Assembly (NCBI RefSeq): GCF_014648415.1
Contig: NZ_BMRB01000001.1
Location: 62,001 to 126,000 of the forward strand
Origin: Actinokineospora fastidiosa
GTDB taxonomy: Bacteria; Actinomycetota; Actinomycetes; Mycobacteriales; Pseudonocardiaceae
DNA length: 64,000 bases
Direction: 5' to 3'
The translations under genes and the position numbers were made by a program. The notes below the pieces were generated by a model that was not told the origin of the DNA, made no database searches, and saw only the letters and a program-made list of their open reading frames with translations. Each line of letters begins with the position of its first letter. The stretch's first letter is position 1. Shown piece after piece: positions 42,898-50,772 of this stretch.

Positions 42898-43467
42898 CTA
42901 GACCTTGCCCGCCGCCTTCTTCTTGCCCCTGGCGATGCGCTGGGCCTTGATCATCGAGAACCGCTCGGCCTGGGCCTTCTTGTCGCCGAAGGTCAGCTCC
43001 GAGATGGCGTCGTAGACCTGCTCGGGCCGGGGCAGGTAGTCGATGCGGTTGAGCGCCTGGATCTGGCCCGCCGACTCGACGACCATCGTGCCGTAGCCGA
43101 GCATGCGGCCGATCCAGCTCCGCTCGAAGGTCAGGTCGGTGACCTTGCTGACCGGCATCATCAGCACCCGGATCGTGAACACGCCGGTGGTCATCATGAA
43201 CCGCTTGTCCGTGACCACGATGCGCTCGACCCACCACTCGATGACCTGGTAGGTGAAGCGCAGCAGCACCGCGAGCGCGACGTACCACAGGACGTTCTGC
43301 ACGACCCACGCGTTCGGGGGCAGCACGTAGGAGATCATCACGCACACGGCCAGCAGCGCGACGGCCTCGAACACCTGCCAGGTCAGGTAGGCCCAATGTC
43401 GGCGCACCCGGATGACCCGTCGTTCGGAGTCGAGCAGGTACTCGTCTGGGTCCCGGGGCGCGAACAT
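42898..43467 (-). CDS. PH-domain membrane protein
   Basis: A 189-residue protein with two hydrophobic helices (about 27-47 and 55-75) then a bacterial PH domain of the bPH2/DUF304 type (ERIVVTDKRFMMTTGVFTIRVLMMPVSKVTDLTFERSWIGRMLGYGTMVVESAGQ). It ends in a Lys-rich tail. The role of the family is unknown. ATG at 43467; 19 bp after a 53-residue hydrophobic protein on the same strand, suggesting a two-gene operon. Confidence 0.87.
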   Translation of the reverse strand: MFAPRDPDEYLLDSERRVIRVRRHWAYLTWQVFEAVALLAVCVMISYVLPPNAWVVQNVLWYVALAVLLRFTYQVIEWWVERIVVTDKRFMMTTGVFTIRVLMMPVSKVTDLTFERSWIGRMLGYGTMVVESAGQIQALNRIDYLPRPEQVYDAISELTFGDKKAQAERFSMIKAQRIARGKKKAAGKV

Positions 43468-43486
43468 GGTTCGACGCTACCCGGTG

Positions 43487-43648
43487 TCAGCTGAAAACTG
43501 TACGGACGAAGGTGATGATCGCTTCCGCACCCTCGCGGAGGGTGGTGATGATGGAGTTGACGATTCCGGCGGACGCGACCGGTTGGGTGACCAAGAAGAA
43601 AACCAGCAACGCGGCCCCGGTCAAGATGAGAACCTTCTTGACGTCCAC
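43487..43648 (-). CDS. 53-residue membrane protein, probably conserved
   Basis: Too short to have been listed by most gene finders. GTG at 43648 gives a 53-residue product: Lys4-Lys5, a hydrophobic helix (about 6-25), VASAG (possible signal cleavage), then an amphipathic helix IVNSIITTLREGAEAIITF. The codon bias is normal, the frame has no other reading on this strand, and it precedes the PH-domain gene by 19 bp. I recall similar small proteins in other actinobacteria but cannot name a family. Confidence 0.65.
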   Translation of the reverse strand: MDVKKVLILTGAALLVFFLVTQPVASAGIVNSIITTLREGAEAIITFVRTVFS

Positions 43649-43793
43649 AGCGATCTACCCCGCTCCCTGACGCACCTGACTCATGGCGCTGTTGAAAACC
43701 GTTGTACCGCACTCCGCTGACGAACGGGAGCCCACTCCCCGGGATAGGTCAACGCGGAGGGTCACCGCCGGATTACCGCTACGCTCCGTGCTC

Positions 43794-44216
43794 ATGAACC
43801 GTGGTGGAAAACCGATGATCCGATGCGTCGGAGCGGTCGTGCATGACGATTCCGGACGCCTTTTACTCATTCGCAGAACCCGCCCGCCAGGCGCCGGACT
43901 ATGGTCTCTACCTGGGGGAAAGGTGGAAAGCGGTGAATCAGACGCGGCCGCGGTCCGGCGCGAGGTGCGCGAGGAAACGGGCCTGGAGATCGCCGTCGGC
44001 GCGTTTGTCGGCCGGGTCGAGCGGCCTGCGCCCTCCGGGGTGTTCGACATCCACGACTACGCCGCTGTGGTGACAGGCGGTGACCTCAGGGCCGGTGACG
44101 ACGCCGCCGAGGCCGGTTGGTTCGATCTTGCGACCTTCACCACAATGCGAACTTCGGGTGAACTGGTGGACGAACTGGCCGAGACCCTGGACGGCTGGGG
44201 CGTCCTGCCCCGTTGA
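43794..44216 (+). CDS. Nudix hydrolase
   Basis: A 140-residue Nudix enzyme. The Nudix box is complete: GGKVESGESDAAAVRREVREETGL (about 47-70) matches GX5EX7REUXEEXGU. Substrate not predictable; probably a damaged or surplus nucleoside diphosphate derivative. Start at ATG 43794 (leaderless-looking, TACGCT 8 bases upstream) or in-frame ATG 43815, which has GGTGGA at good spacing. It ends 6 bp before the convergent DUF2332 gene. Confidence 0.88.
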   Translation: MNRGGKPMIRCVGAVVHDDSGRLLLIRRTRPPGAGLWSLPGGKVESGESDAAAVRREVREETGLEIAVGAFVGRVERPAPSGVFDIHDYAAVVTGGDLRAGDDAAEAGWFDLATFTTMRTSGELVDELAETLDGWGVLPR

Positions 44217-44222
44217 GGCAGG

Positions 44223-45338
44223 TCAGGCCAGCCAGGTCAGGCGCTCCCCGTGCATCGCCGTTCGGGCCAGGACAGCGGTTTTCGGCCGTCCGCCCTCCCA
44301 AGTGGTGAGACCCAGTAGGCCGAATGCGCCAGTGCCCGGCGAAGCTGCCAAATCCCCCCGATCGGGCACGAGCAGAGAAAGCCCGGCCTGATAACCCTCA
44401 TGGCTCAGCCACCAGGTCGGACGGCGACCGGCGAGTTCGGCGAGCGCTTCAATGAACAACCCTCGCCTTTGTTCGGAGAGATAAGGCAGCACATTCGACG
44501 TCAGCACGACCAAGGGGACGTCATCGGGCACCCGATCGGCCGCGACCCCCAGATCGTCGACCGCGTCGCCCGCGATCACCGGCGGAGGGTCCTTGCGCAG
44601 CAACGTGATCGCGGTGGTGAGCAGCCGCTGCCGCTCCGGCTGGTCGGCCCACACGCAGGCTTCCAGCCAGGCCACGGCGTCCTCGTCGTCGAGGTCGACC
44701 GGGCTGCGGTCCAGGCCGATCCGCGCGGCCAGGGCCAGTTTCTTGGGCAGCACGGGCATCGTCGCGCCGGGCGCCAGCTCCAGCGCGCAGTGCAGCCCGA
44801 CGGGCGTCTTCGCCGGCCCGGCGACGACCTGTCCGGAAAGCTCCGTCTGGTAGCGGTAGGCGTAGCGGTCGACGCCCAGCAGCAGACCGGCGCTGCAGCC
44901 GACCTCCAGCAGACCAACCGGCCCCTTGGCCTGTTTGGCGGCGATCGCGAGGGCCGGATAGAGCAGCGCGGCCCTGCGGACCTCGTTGGTCTGCGTGCTG
45001 CGCGTCGCGATCAGCGCGCGGACGGCGTCGGCGTGATCGAGGACGAACGAGCGGAACAGCGGCCAGGTCCCGCCGTCGAGGCCGTACGTGCCGCCCATCG
45101 ACGGGTAGTAGTTGACCAGCTCGTGGAAGGGGTTGGCCTGCAGCACGCGGTGCGCGGCGGCCAGCAGCAGCGTGGGCCGGGCCTGCTCCGGCGGGGCCGA
45201 GGACAGCAGCGCGGCGACGTCCGGGTCGTCGGCCGCGCGTCCGGCCAGGTGGGCGTAGAGCGGGGACTCGCCTGCCGCCTCGGTGTCGGCGAAGGCGCGC
45301 AGCCGGAACCGGATCTCGTCGAGTTGTGCGGTCGCCAC
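44223..45338 (-). CDS. DUF2332 domain protein
   Basis: A 371-residue protein matching DUF2332, an actinobacteria-enriched family of unknown function. Segments such as PFHELVNYYPSMGG, LLEVGCSAGLLLGVDRYAYRY (methyltransferase-like Gly-rich loop), GLDRSPVDLDDEDAVAWLEACVWADQPERQRL and HEGYQAG are typical. A SAM-dependent methyltransferase role is sometimes inferred from the GCSAG loop; not proven. GTG at 45338. Confidence 0.87.
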   Translation of the reverse strand: MATAQLDEIRFRLRAFADTEAAGESPLYAHLAGRAADDPDVAALLSSAPPEQARPTLLLAAAHRVLQANPFHELVNYYPSMGGTYGLDGGTWPLFRSFVLDHADAVRALIATRSTQTNEVRRAALLYPALAIAAKQAKGPVGLLEVGCSAGLLLGVDRYAYRYQTELSGQVVAGPAKTPVGLHCALELAPGATMPVLPKKLALAARIGLDRSPVDLDDEDAVAWLEACVWADQPERQRLLTTAITLLRKDPPPVIAGDAVDDLGVAADRVPDDVPLVVLTSNVLPYLSEQRRGLFIEALAELAGRRPTWWLSHEGYQAGLSLLVPDRGDLAASPGTGAFGLLGLTTWEGGRPKTAVLARTAMHGERLTWLA

Positions 45339-45380
45339 GCCCGGGACGCTAGCCCACCGGGCGTGGCGTGGGCGAGCCCA

Positions 45381-45887
45381 CTAGCGCGGCTTGGGCTCCG
45401 GGCGTCCGGGCTGCTCGCCGCCGCGGGCGTCGCCGTAGGAGCGCTTGGGGACCATCACCTTGCGGCGGAAGATGCAGACGACGGTGCCGTCCTGCTTGTA
45501 CCCGCGCGTCTCCACGTAGACGACGCCGCGGTCGTCCTTGGACTTCGACGGGGTCTTGTCGAGCACCTCGGTCTCGCCGTAGATCGTGTCGCCGTGGAAG
45601 GTCGGCGCGACGTGGCGCAGCGACTCGATCTCCAGGTTGGCGATCGCCTTGCCGGACACGTCCGGCACCGACATGCCCAGCAGCAGCGAGTAGATGTAGT
45701 TGCCCACCACGACGTTCTTGCCGAAATCGGTGGTGTTCTCGGCGTAGTTGACGTCCAGGTGCAGGGGGTGGTGGTTCATGGTGATCAGGCAGAACAGGTG
45801 GTCGTCGTACTCGGTCACCGTCTTGCCCGGCCAGTGCTTGTAGACCGCGCCGACCTCGAACTCCTCGTAGTACCGACCGAACTGCAC
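45381..45887 (-). CDS. MaoC-family dehydratase (hot-dog fold)
   Basis: A 168-residue hot-dog protein of the MaoC family. FEVGAVYKHWPGKTVTEYDDHLFCLITMNHHPLHLDVNYAENTTDFGK contains the D-x4-H hydratase signature (residues about 26-41) and NHHPLHLD. Probable (R)-specific enoyl-CoA hydratase or a related CoA-substrate lyase; the CoA substrate is unknown. It is monocistronic, with GTG at 45887 and a GGAGG ribosome site. Its promoter region is shared with the corA leader on the opposite strand. Confidence 0.85.
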   Translation of the reverse strand: MQFGRYYEEFEVGAVYKHWPGKTVTEYDDHLFCLITMNHHPLHLDVNYAENTTDFGKNVVVGNYIYSLLLGMSVPDVSGKAIANLEIESLRHVAPTFHGDTIYGETEVLDKTPSKSKDDRGVVYVETRGYKQDGTVVCIFRRKVMVPKRSYGDARGGEQPGRPEPKPR

Positions 45888-46036
45888 TGGTCCTCCACTA
45901 AGTGACTGGCGTCGCCGTGGTCCTGCCACGGCGAAGTCCCATGACCACCGAATTGCACCATGAAAACCGAGCCGCGTGGCCGTGATTCACCTCCCTCCTG
46001 CACCTCTCGGAGCGTGGTACGGGTACCCTTATGCCA

Positions 46037-46261
46037 GTGCGGCTGTCGCCGCACCACCGGCTCCGAGGAGGTGAGGACGCATGGGTGACAAGCCTGGTCA
46101 TGAAACCGCGACCGGATGCAGTAGTCCCCGCGTCCTTACCGGGGAAGCCGCCGTTCGCTAGCGCTTCCGCCCCAACCGGCTAGGACGCTCCGCCACCGGA
46201 GCGGCCCCCTGCGGCCCTCCGGTCCGTCGCGGCTGTCGCGACGTGATCCCTGGAGCTCGCG
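46037..46261 (+). promoter_or_regulatory. structured leader of corA, with a possible 26-codon upstream ORF
   Basis: The 374-bp gap before corA holds a -10-like TACCCT (46024-46029) and then: hairpin GTGCGGC-TGTC-GCCGCAC (46037-46054); an 11-bp stem GGTGAGGACGC (46070-46080) with GCGTCCTTACC (46130-46140), which would bury the ribosome site GGAGGTG of a 26-codon ORF at 46081-46161; hairpins GCTCCG/CGGAGC (46187-46202) and CGTCGCG/CGCGACG (46225-46243) just before the corA ribosome site GGAG. The mutually exclusive stems suggest Mg2+-responsive control, as in corA/mgtA leaders elsewhere. No known riboswitch class was matched with confidence. Confidence 0.5.
46081..46161 (+). CDS. putative leader peptide upstream of corA
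   Basis: ATG at 46081 follows GGAGGTG at proper distance and opens a 26-codon frame ending TAG at 46159. The product (MGDKPGHETATGCSSPRVLT...) is polar with no signal or membrane segment. The ORF start sits in the apex of the 11-bp stem described for the corA leader. It may be a regulatory leader peptide; equally it could be a chance frame. Confidence 0.35.
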   Translation: MGDKPGHETATGCSSPRVLTGEAAVR

Positions 46262-47347
46262 ATGCCCTCGATCCCATCGCTGGGCGGCCGCAGAGGCCGT
46301 AACAACCGTGCGCACGAGCGGGTCGTCCCCCCGCTGCCGGTGCCGCTGTCGGCCTATGTCGTCGATTGCGGCGTGTACGTCGACGGAACGCGCCTGCCCG
46401 GTCGCTGGACGCACACGGAGGCCGTCGCCGAGGTGCGCTCGCGGGGCGAGGGATTCGTCTGGATCGGCCTGCACGAGCCCGACGAGCACCAGATCCAGGG
46501 CGTGGCCGAGACGTTCGGGCTGCACGAGCTGGCCGTCGAGGACGCGGTGCACGCCCACCAGCGGCCGAAGCTGGAGCGCTACGACGAGAACCTGTTCATG
46601 GTCCTCAAGACGCTGCGCTACGTGGAGCACGAGTCGCCGACCACGGCCAACGAGATCGTCGAGTCCGGCGAGATCATGGTGTTCCTGGGCAAGGACTACG
46701 TCGTGACCGTCCGGCACGGCAAGCATTCCGGGCTGCACGGCCTGCGCGCCGAGCTGGAGGCCGCGCCGGACCGGCTGCGCGCCGGGCCCGCCGCGGTGCT
46801 GCACGCGATCTCCGATCAGATCGTGGACAGCTACCTCGCGGTGAGCGCGGCGATCGAGACCGACATCGATGTGATCGAGCGCGCCGTGTTCGCCCCGCGC
46901 AGCCCCGTCAGCGCCGAGCAGATCTACCTGATGAAGCGGGAGATCCTGGAGCTGCGGCACGCGGTGATGCCGTTGGCCAGCCCGCTGCGCAGGCTCGCGG
47001 AGGGCTGTTCCGCGCTGGTCCCCGAGGACGTGCGCTCCTACTTCCGCGACGTCGACGACCACCTGACGACCGTGACCGAGCGCGTGATCAGCTTCGACGA
47101 GCTGCTGACCACGCTCGTCAACGCGACGCTGGCGAAGATCACCCTCCAGCAGAACGCCGACATGCGCAAGATAACCTCGTGGGCGGCGATCATCGCCGTC
47201 CCGACCATGGTGGTCGGCGTCTACGGCATGAACTTCGACTACATGCCGGAAACCAAGTGGCGCTACGGCTATCCGCTGGTGATGGCCGCCATCCTGCTCG
47301 TTTGCTTCGTGCTGTACCGGATATTCCGCAAGAACCGATGGCTCTAG
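46262..47347 (+). CDS. corA: CorA-type magnesium/cobalt transporter
   Basis: A 361-residue CorA transporter. The large cytoplasmic N-terminal domain (1-300) is followed by the ion-selectivity loop YGMNF (about 321-325) and two C-terminal transmembrane helices (about 300-320 and 335-355). The protein ends in a basic RKNRWL. It would admit Mg2+ down its gradient. ATG at 46262 has GGAG 6-7 bases upstream. Downstream at 36 bp is a 31-codon hydrophobic ORF in the same direction. Confidence 0.93.
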   Translation: MPSIPSLGGRRGRNNRAHERVVPPLPVPLSAYVVDCGVYVDGTRLPGRWTHTEAVAEVRSRGEGFVWIGLHEPDEHQIQGVAETFGLHELAVEDAVHAHQRPKLERYDENLFMVLKTLRYVEHESPTTANEIVESGEIMVFLGKDYVVTVRHGKHSGLHGLRAELEAAPDRLRAGPAAVLHAISDQIVDSYLAVSAAIETDIDVIERAVFAPRSPVSAEQIYLMKREILELRHAVMPLASPLRRLAEGCSALVPEDVRSYFRDVDDHLTTVTERVISFDELLTTLVNATLAKITLQQNADMRKITSWAAIIAVPTMVVGVYGMNFDYMPETKWRYGYPLVMAAILLVCFVLYRIFRKNRWL

Positions 47348-47382
47348 CAGTACCCCGCACACCCTCGATGGGAGGTCTCCCC

Positions 47383-47478
47383 GTGGCCCGGTTGCTGTCC
47401 AATATCAAGTTCTGGCTGCTGGCCAGCGTGTTCGCTTGGATCACGGTGGTGACCGTGCTGATTTCCCAGACGCCCTAA
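47383..47478 (+). CDS. 31-residue single-helix membrane peptide downstream of corA
   Basis: GTG at 47383 follows GGGAGGT at ideal spacing (6 bases). The 31-residue product (MARLLSNIKFWLLASVFAWI...) is a single hydrophobic helix with a basic start, ending QTP. It lies 35 bp after the corA stop and its stop overlaps the convergent EspG gene by a few bases. It may be a small regulator or partner of CorA, or a chance ORF; the ribosome site favours a real gene. Confidence 0.5.
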   Translation: MARLLSNIKFWLLASVFAWITVVTVLISQTP

Positions 47479-48293
47479 CGGATCCGACCTGCAAGCGCGC
47501 GCAGCCCGTCCCGCAGTTCCTGCGGGGACAGCGGGTTGACGCTCATCCAGCCGTCGTCGTCCTCGGCGAGCCGGTACCGGCCGCGCGGGGTGTCCAGCCA
47601 GGTCAGCTCGGTCCCCACCCGGCGCCACTGGTCCTCGGTGTCGTCGCGCAGCGCCACGCCCGCCTGCCCGCTGCCGATCGCCGGGGTGAGCGCGGCGACC
47701 ATGCGCGTGGCGACGCGGTCGGAGATCCCGTGCGCGCGCAGGAGTTCGTCGATCTCCTCGCCGGTCATCGGCACGGGATCGCCGCCGTCGTCGGGCATCC
47801 TGGCGACCATCGCCTCGAACGCGGCGCGCACCGCGCGGCGGGGCAGGGTGAACGGGGTCGTCAGCGGCGTCTCGGCGCGCGGCACCAGCCGGGCGATGCC
47901 GCCGACGGCATCGTCCACTGTGGTCGGCAGCATGCGGACCATGCCGAACTCGTCGGCGGAGTCCTGGGTCACCACCAGCGCGTCGTCGCGGGCGGTCAGC
48001 ACGGCGACCGAGCGGGTGCCCTCCGCGGTGGTCACGACCATGTCGACCACGCCTGTGCAGGCGCGCAACAGGTAGACGAACTCCTCGGCGACGTCGAGCG
48101 GTCCGCGCTCGTCGGCGAGGCCGCGCTCGCGCATGCGTTCGGCGGCCTCGCGGTACAGCAGGGCGCGCTCGACCTCGGACTGGCCGGTGGCGGGCACGTC
48201 GATGGGGAACGGCGCCTCGACCTCGGCGAAGGTGCAGAGCAGATCGACCTCGACCGGGTGCAGCGCCGTCCCGGCGCGGCTGACCAGTTCCAT
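47475..48293 (-). CDS. EspG-family ESX secretion-associated chaperone (module A)
   Basis: A 272-residue protein of the EspG family (PF14011-like). EspG proteins are cytosolic chaperones that bind the PPE partner of PE-PPE pairs and hand it to a type VII secretion machine. Recognisable segments: SHPVEVDLLCTFAEVEAPFPIDVPATG, ALLYREAAERMRERGL, FVYLLRACTGVVDMVV, and the C-terminal LTWLDTPRGRYRLAEDDDGWMSVNPLSPQELRDGLRAL. It pairs with the PE-like and PPE-like genes immediately upstream; ATG at 48293 overlaps the PE-like stop (TGATG). Confidence 0.85.
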   Translation of the reverse strand: MELVSRAGTALHPVEVDLLCTFAEVEAPFPIDVPATGQSEVERALLYREAAERMRERGLADERGPLDVAEEFVYLLRACTGVVDMVVTTAEGTRSVAVLTARDDALVVTQDSADEFGMVRMLPTTVDDAVGGIARLVPRAETPLTTPFTLPRRAVRAAFEAMVARMPDDGGDPVPMTGEEIDELLRAHGISDRVATRMVAALTPAIGSGQAGVALRDDTEDQWRRVGTELTWLDTPRGRYRLAEDDDGWMSVNPLSPQELRDGLRALAGRIR

Positions 48294-48631
48294 CAGGTGA
48301 AGCGGAAGCGGTCGGCGGCGTTCTCGTCGCTGCCCTGGTAGCCCTGCGCGCTCTTCTCCGCGCTGGCCACGAACTCGTCCATGCGGCGCAGCGCGGCCTC
48401 CAGCTGGCCGCGCAGCCCGTGCTCGCCGCTGAGCCGGTCGGTGAACTTGGCCGACAGCTCCTCGCCGACCGGGCTGGTGCCCAGCATCGGCTCCAGGCCG
48501 GGGTCGGACAGGGCCGCGACGTCGGCCATGATCGCGTCGAGGTCGCGGCGCACGTCCTCGACGGCGGCGGCGAACTCGCGCACCTGGTCGGGCTCGACCT
48601 GCCAGCCCGCGCCCGGGTTGTCCACGTACAT
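48293..48631 (-). CDS. PE-like helical protein with YxxxD secretion motif (module A)
   Basis: A 112-residue two-helix protein. Residues about 15-40 and 60-95 are helices joined by MLGTSPVGEEL. A YQGSD motif (98-102) after the second helix matches the YxxxD/E general signal of type VII substrates. It lacks a WxG motif, so it resembles the PE partner rather than WXG100. It overlaps the EspG start (TGATG) and follows the PPE-like gene by 13 bp. Its domain is homologous to the C-terminal domain of the module B protein (GTSPVG, RxMDEF). Confidence 0.75.
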   Translation of the reverse strand: MYVDNPGAGWQVEPDQVREFAAAVEDVRRDLDAIMADVAALSDPGLEPMLGTSPVGEELSAKFTDRLSGEHGLRGQLEAALRRMDEFVASAEKSAQGYQGSDENAADRFRFT

Positions 48632-48644
48632 CTCGCGCGTCCTC

Positions 48645-49913
48645 CTACAGGCCGATGACCGGCGGGGCGGCCCGCAGGTCGTGCGGGGTGAACGGGTCGT
48701 CCTCCAGCGGCACGCGCCTGCGGTGCTCGCCGTCCTCCTCCTTGCGGGCGCCACCGGCGGGCGCGCCGTAACCGGAGCCGAAGCCGGTGCCCCGGCCGAA
48801 CCGGCCTGCCGCGCCGCGCTGGCGGTCGCCGATCGCGCCGCCGCGGCCGACCCCGGGGGCGCCGCCGCGGCCCATGCCCGCCGCGCCGCCTGCCAGCGCG
48901 CCGCGGCCCATGCCGACGCCGCGGCCCGCGCCCGCGCCCGGCAGTCCGCCGAAGCCGACGGGTCCGCCGCCGAGGCCGGGGAGCCCGCCGGGGTTGGCGC
49001 CCGCGCCCGGGCCGGGGCCCATGCCGGTGAGGCCCTGCCAGCGGCGCTCCCAGCCGGTGTCGAAGCTGGGCGCGAGGCTGGGCGACGTGCCGATGTCGGG
49101 GGTCGGCATCGGCGGCGGCACCTTGGGTCCCGCACCCAGCTCGGGCGGCAGGCTGCCGCTCGGCGGCGGGACGCCGGGGCCGGGGACGCCGGTGCTCGGC
49201 GGGCGGGGGTTGGTCGGGTCGGCGCCGGGGTCGACGCCGTCGGCCGGGTCGCCGAAGCGGGGGGTGGCGCCGTCGATGCCGAGCAGCGCCGTCTCGTAGC
49301 GGCGCATGGTCTGCACGGCCTTGCGCTTCATCTTCTTCTTGTTGCTGCCGAAGCCGAACGCGCTGGCGATCCCGCCGATCGCGGCCCCGAACGCCGCGCC
49401 GATGGGGCCGCCGACGGCCAGGCCCGCCGCCGCGCCGCCGCCGACCGTGGCGAACCACGGGCTGCTCGGCGACCCGCCGGGCATGGTGCTCTGCGCCGAG
49501 CGCAGCGCGCCGCCCGCGTCCTCGATGGGACGGGCCATCCGCGTCGCCGTCGCCGCGGTCTCGGCCAGCCACGCGCAGTTGCGCACGACCACGGTCCGCG
49601 CGCCCTCGGCCGCGGCGCCCGACCAGAACTGCAGCAGCCGCTGCAGCGAGCGGCTGAGGTCGGTGGCGCTCTCGGCGATGCGGTCGCCGTGGCTGGCCCA
49701 CCGGTCGGCGAGCATGTCGAGCTGGTTGGCGTTGGCCCGCTGGCCGACCATGCGCTGCAGCGCCTTGAGGCTGTAGCCGTCCCAGTGCACGCCGCCGGTC
49801 ACCCAGCGGTCGTCCTCGCCGCGACGGGCGCGCCGGTCCTGCTCGGCCGCCGCTGCGGCGCGCTGGGCGGCCGCCTGGAAGCGCTGGACCAGCTGCTCGA
49901 CACTGCCGATCAT
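48645..49913 (-). CDS. PPE-like protein (module A)
   Basis: A 422-residue protein. The N-terminal helical region (about 40-150) contains GGVHWDGYSLKALQRMVGQ, a FWSG (96-99) in the position of the WxG turn, and a conserved NCAWLAETAATATRMARPIEDAGGALR. The C-terminal half is Gly/Pro-rich with short low-complexity stretches and ends HRRRVPLEDDPFTPHDLRAAPPVIGL. The same ending occurs in the module B paralogue. ATG at 49913 was taken because GAGGGGG precedes it; an in-frame GTG six codons earlier is possible. Likely the PPE partner of the adjacent PE-like protein. Confidence 0.75.
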   Translation of the reverse strand: MIGSVEQLVQRFQAAAQRAAAAAEQDRRARRGEDDRWVTGGVHWDGYSLKALQRMVGQRANANQLDMLADRWASHGDRIAESATDLSRSLQRLLQFWSGAAAEGARTVVVRNCAWLAETAATATRMARPIEDAGGALRSAQSTMPGGSPSSPWFATVGGGAAAGLAVGGPIGAAFGAAIGGIASAFGFGSNKKKMKRKAVQTMRRYETALLGIDGATPRFGDPADGVDPGADPTNPRPPSTGVPGPGVPPPSGSLPPELGAGPKVPPPMPTPDIGTSPSLAPSFDTGWERRWQGLTGMGPGPGAGANPGGLPGLGGGPVGFGGLPGAGAGRGVGMGRGALAGGAAGMGRGGAPGVGRGGAIGDRQRGAAGRFGRGTGFGSGYGAPAGGARKEEDGEHRRRVPLEDDPFTPHDLRAAPPVIGL

Positions 49914-49980
49914 CCCCGGCCCCCTCGACACTCGGTTCCGACCGTCACGGTAGCGGATGCGTCCGACGGCACGGGAGCCC

Positions 49981-50772
49981 TCAGCGCAGTTCTGCCGCGA
50001 GCGCGCGCACCTGGACCCGCAACTCCTCGGGGCCCAAGGGATTGACGCTCATCCACTCCCCGCCGCCGAGCCGGAACCGGCCGCGCGCGGTGTCCAGCCA
50101 GCGCAGTTCGTCGCCGGACCGCTCCCAGCCCGCGCCGCGCCGGACGGCGACGCCGGTCTGCCCGTTGCCCAGCACGGGTTGCAGGTGCGTGAGCATCCGG
50201 CGGGCGCTCTGGTCGTCGAGGCCGTGCGCGGCCCGCAGCCGGTCGAGTTCGTCGGCGCTCAGCGGGCGGGGGGCGGCGACGATGGCCCGGTGCACGCGTT
50301 CCAGTGCGGCGCGGGGCACGCTGAAGGGGGCAGCCATGGGGGCTGGGTGGTCGGGCACGAGCCGTAGCAGGCCGTCGACGGCGTCGTGCAGGGAGAGCGC
50401 GAGCAGCCGCACGGCCCCGTTCGTCCTGTCCATGTCCTGCTCGACCAGGACGGCGTCATCGCGCTGAGCCAACACGACCGCCCCGGACGTCTTGCCCCGG
50501 CGGGACACGATGAGATCGAGCGAGCCTGCGCCGTGCCGGACCAGGTGGACGAAGTCGGCGGCCACCCCGCGCGGCCCGTCCTGCGCGGCGAGCCCGCGCC
50601 CGGCCAGCCGCGCCCGCGCCTGCGCGAACCCGGCCCGCCGCTCGGCCTCGGTCTCCCCCCGGGAGCGGATGCGCAGCGGAAACGGCGGCGTCACCTCGGC
50701 GAAGGCGCACAGGAGGTCCACTTCCTCCGGGTGCAGCACGGCGACCCGTCTACCACTGTCCACTTCGGTCAT
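49981..50772 (-). CDS. EspG-family ESX secretion-associated chaperone (module B)
   Basis: A 263-residue EspG-family protein, paralogous to the module A EspG: HPEEVDLLCAFAEVTPPFPL, DFVHLVRHGAGSLDLIV, LRWLDTARGRFRLGGGEWMSVNPLGPEELRVQVRAL. The overall similarity, judged by eye, is clear throughout. ATG at 50772 overlaps the stop of the upstream PE-like fusion gene (ATGA). It would be the dedicated chaperone for the module B PE-like/PPE-like pair. Confidence 0.85.
   Translation of the reverse strand: MTEVDSGRRVAVLHPEEVDLLCAFAEVTPPFPLRIRSRGETEAERRAGFAQARARLAGRGLAAQDGPRGVAADFVHLVRHGAGSLDLIVSRRGKTSGAVVLAQRDDAVLVEQDMDRTNGAVRLLALSLHDAVDGLLRLVPDHPAPMAAPFSVPRAALERVHRAIVAAPRPLSADELDRLRAAHGLDDQSARRMLTHLQPVLGNGQTGVAVRRGAGWERSGDELRWLDTARGRFRLGGGEWMSVNPLGPEELRVQVRALAAELR

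Noticed and set aside
46037-46261. M-box (ykoK) magnesium riboswitch
   Set aside because: Only GGTGAGG and ATGCAG resemble the consensus; the remaining conserved blocks could not be placed, so it is reported as an unclassified leader.
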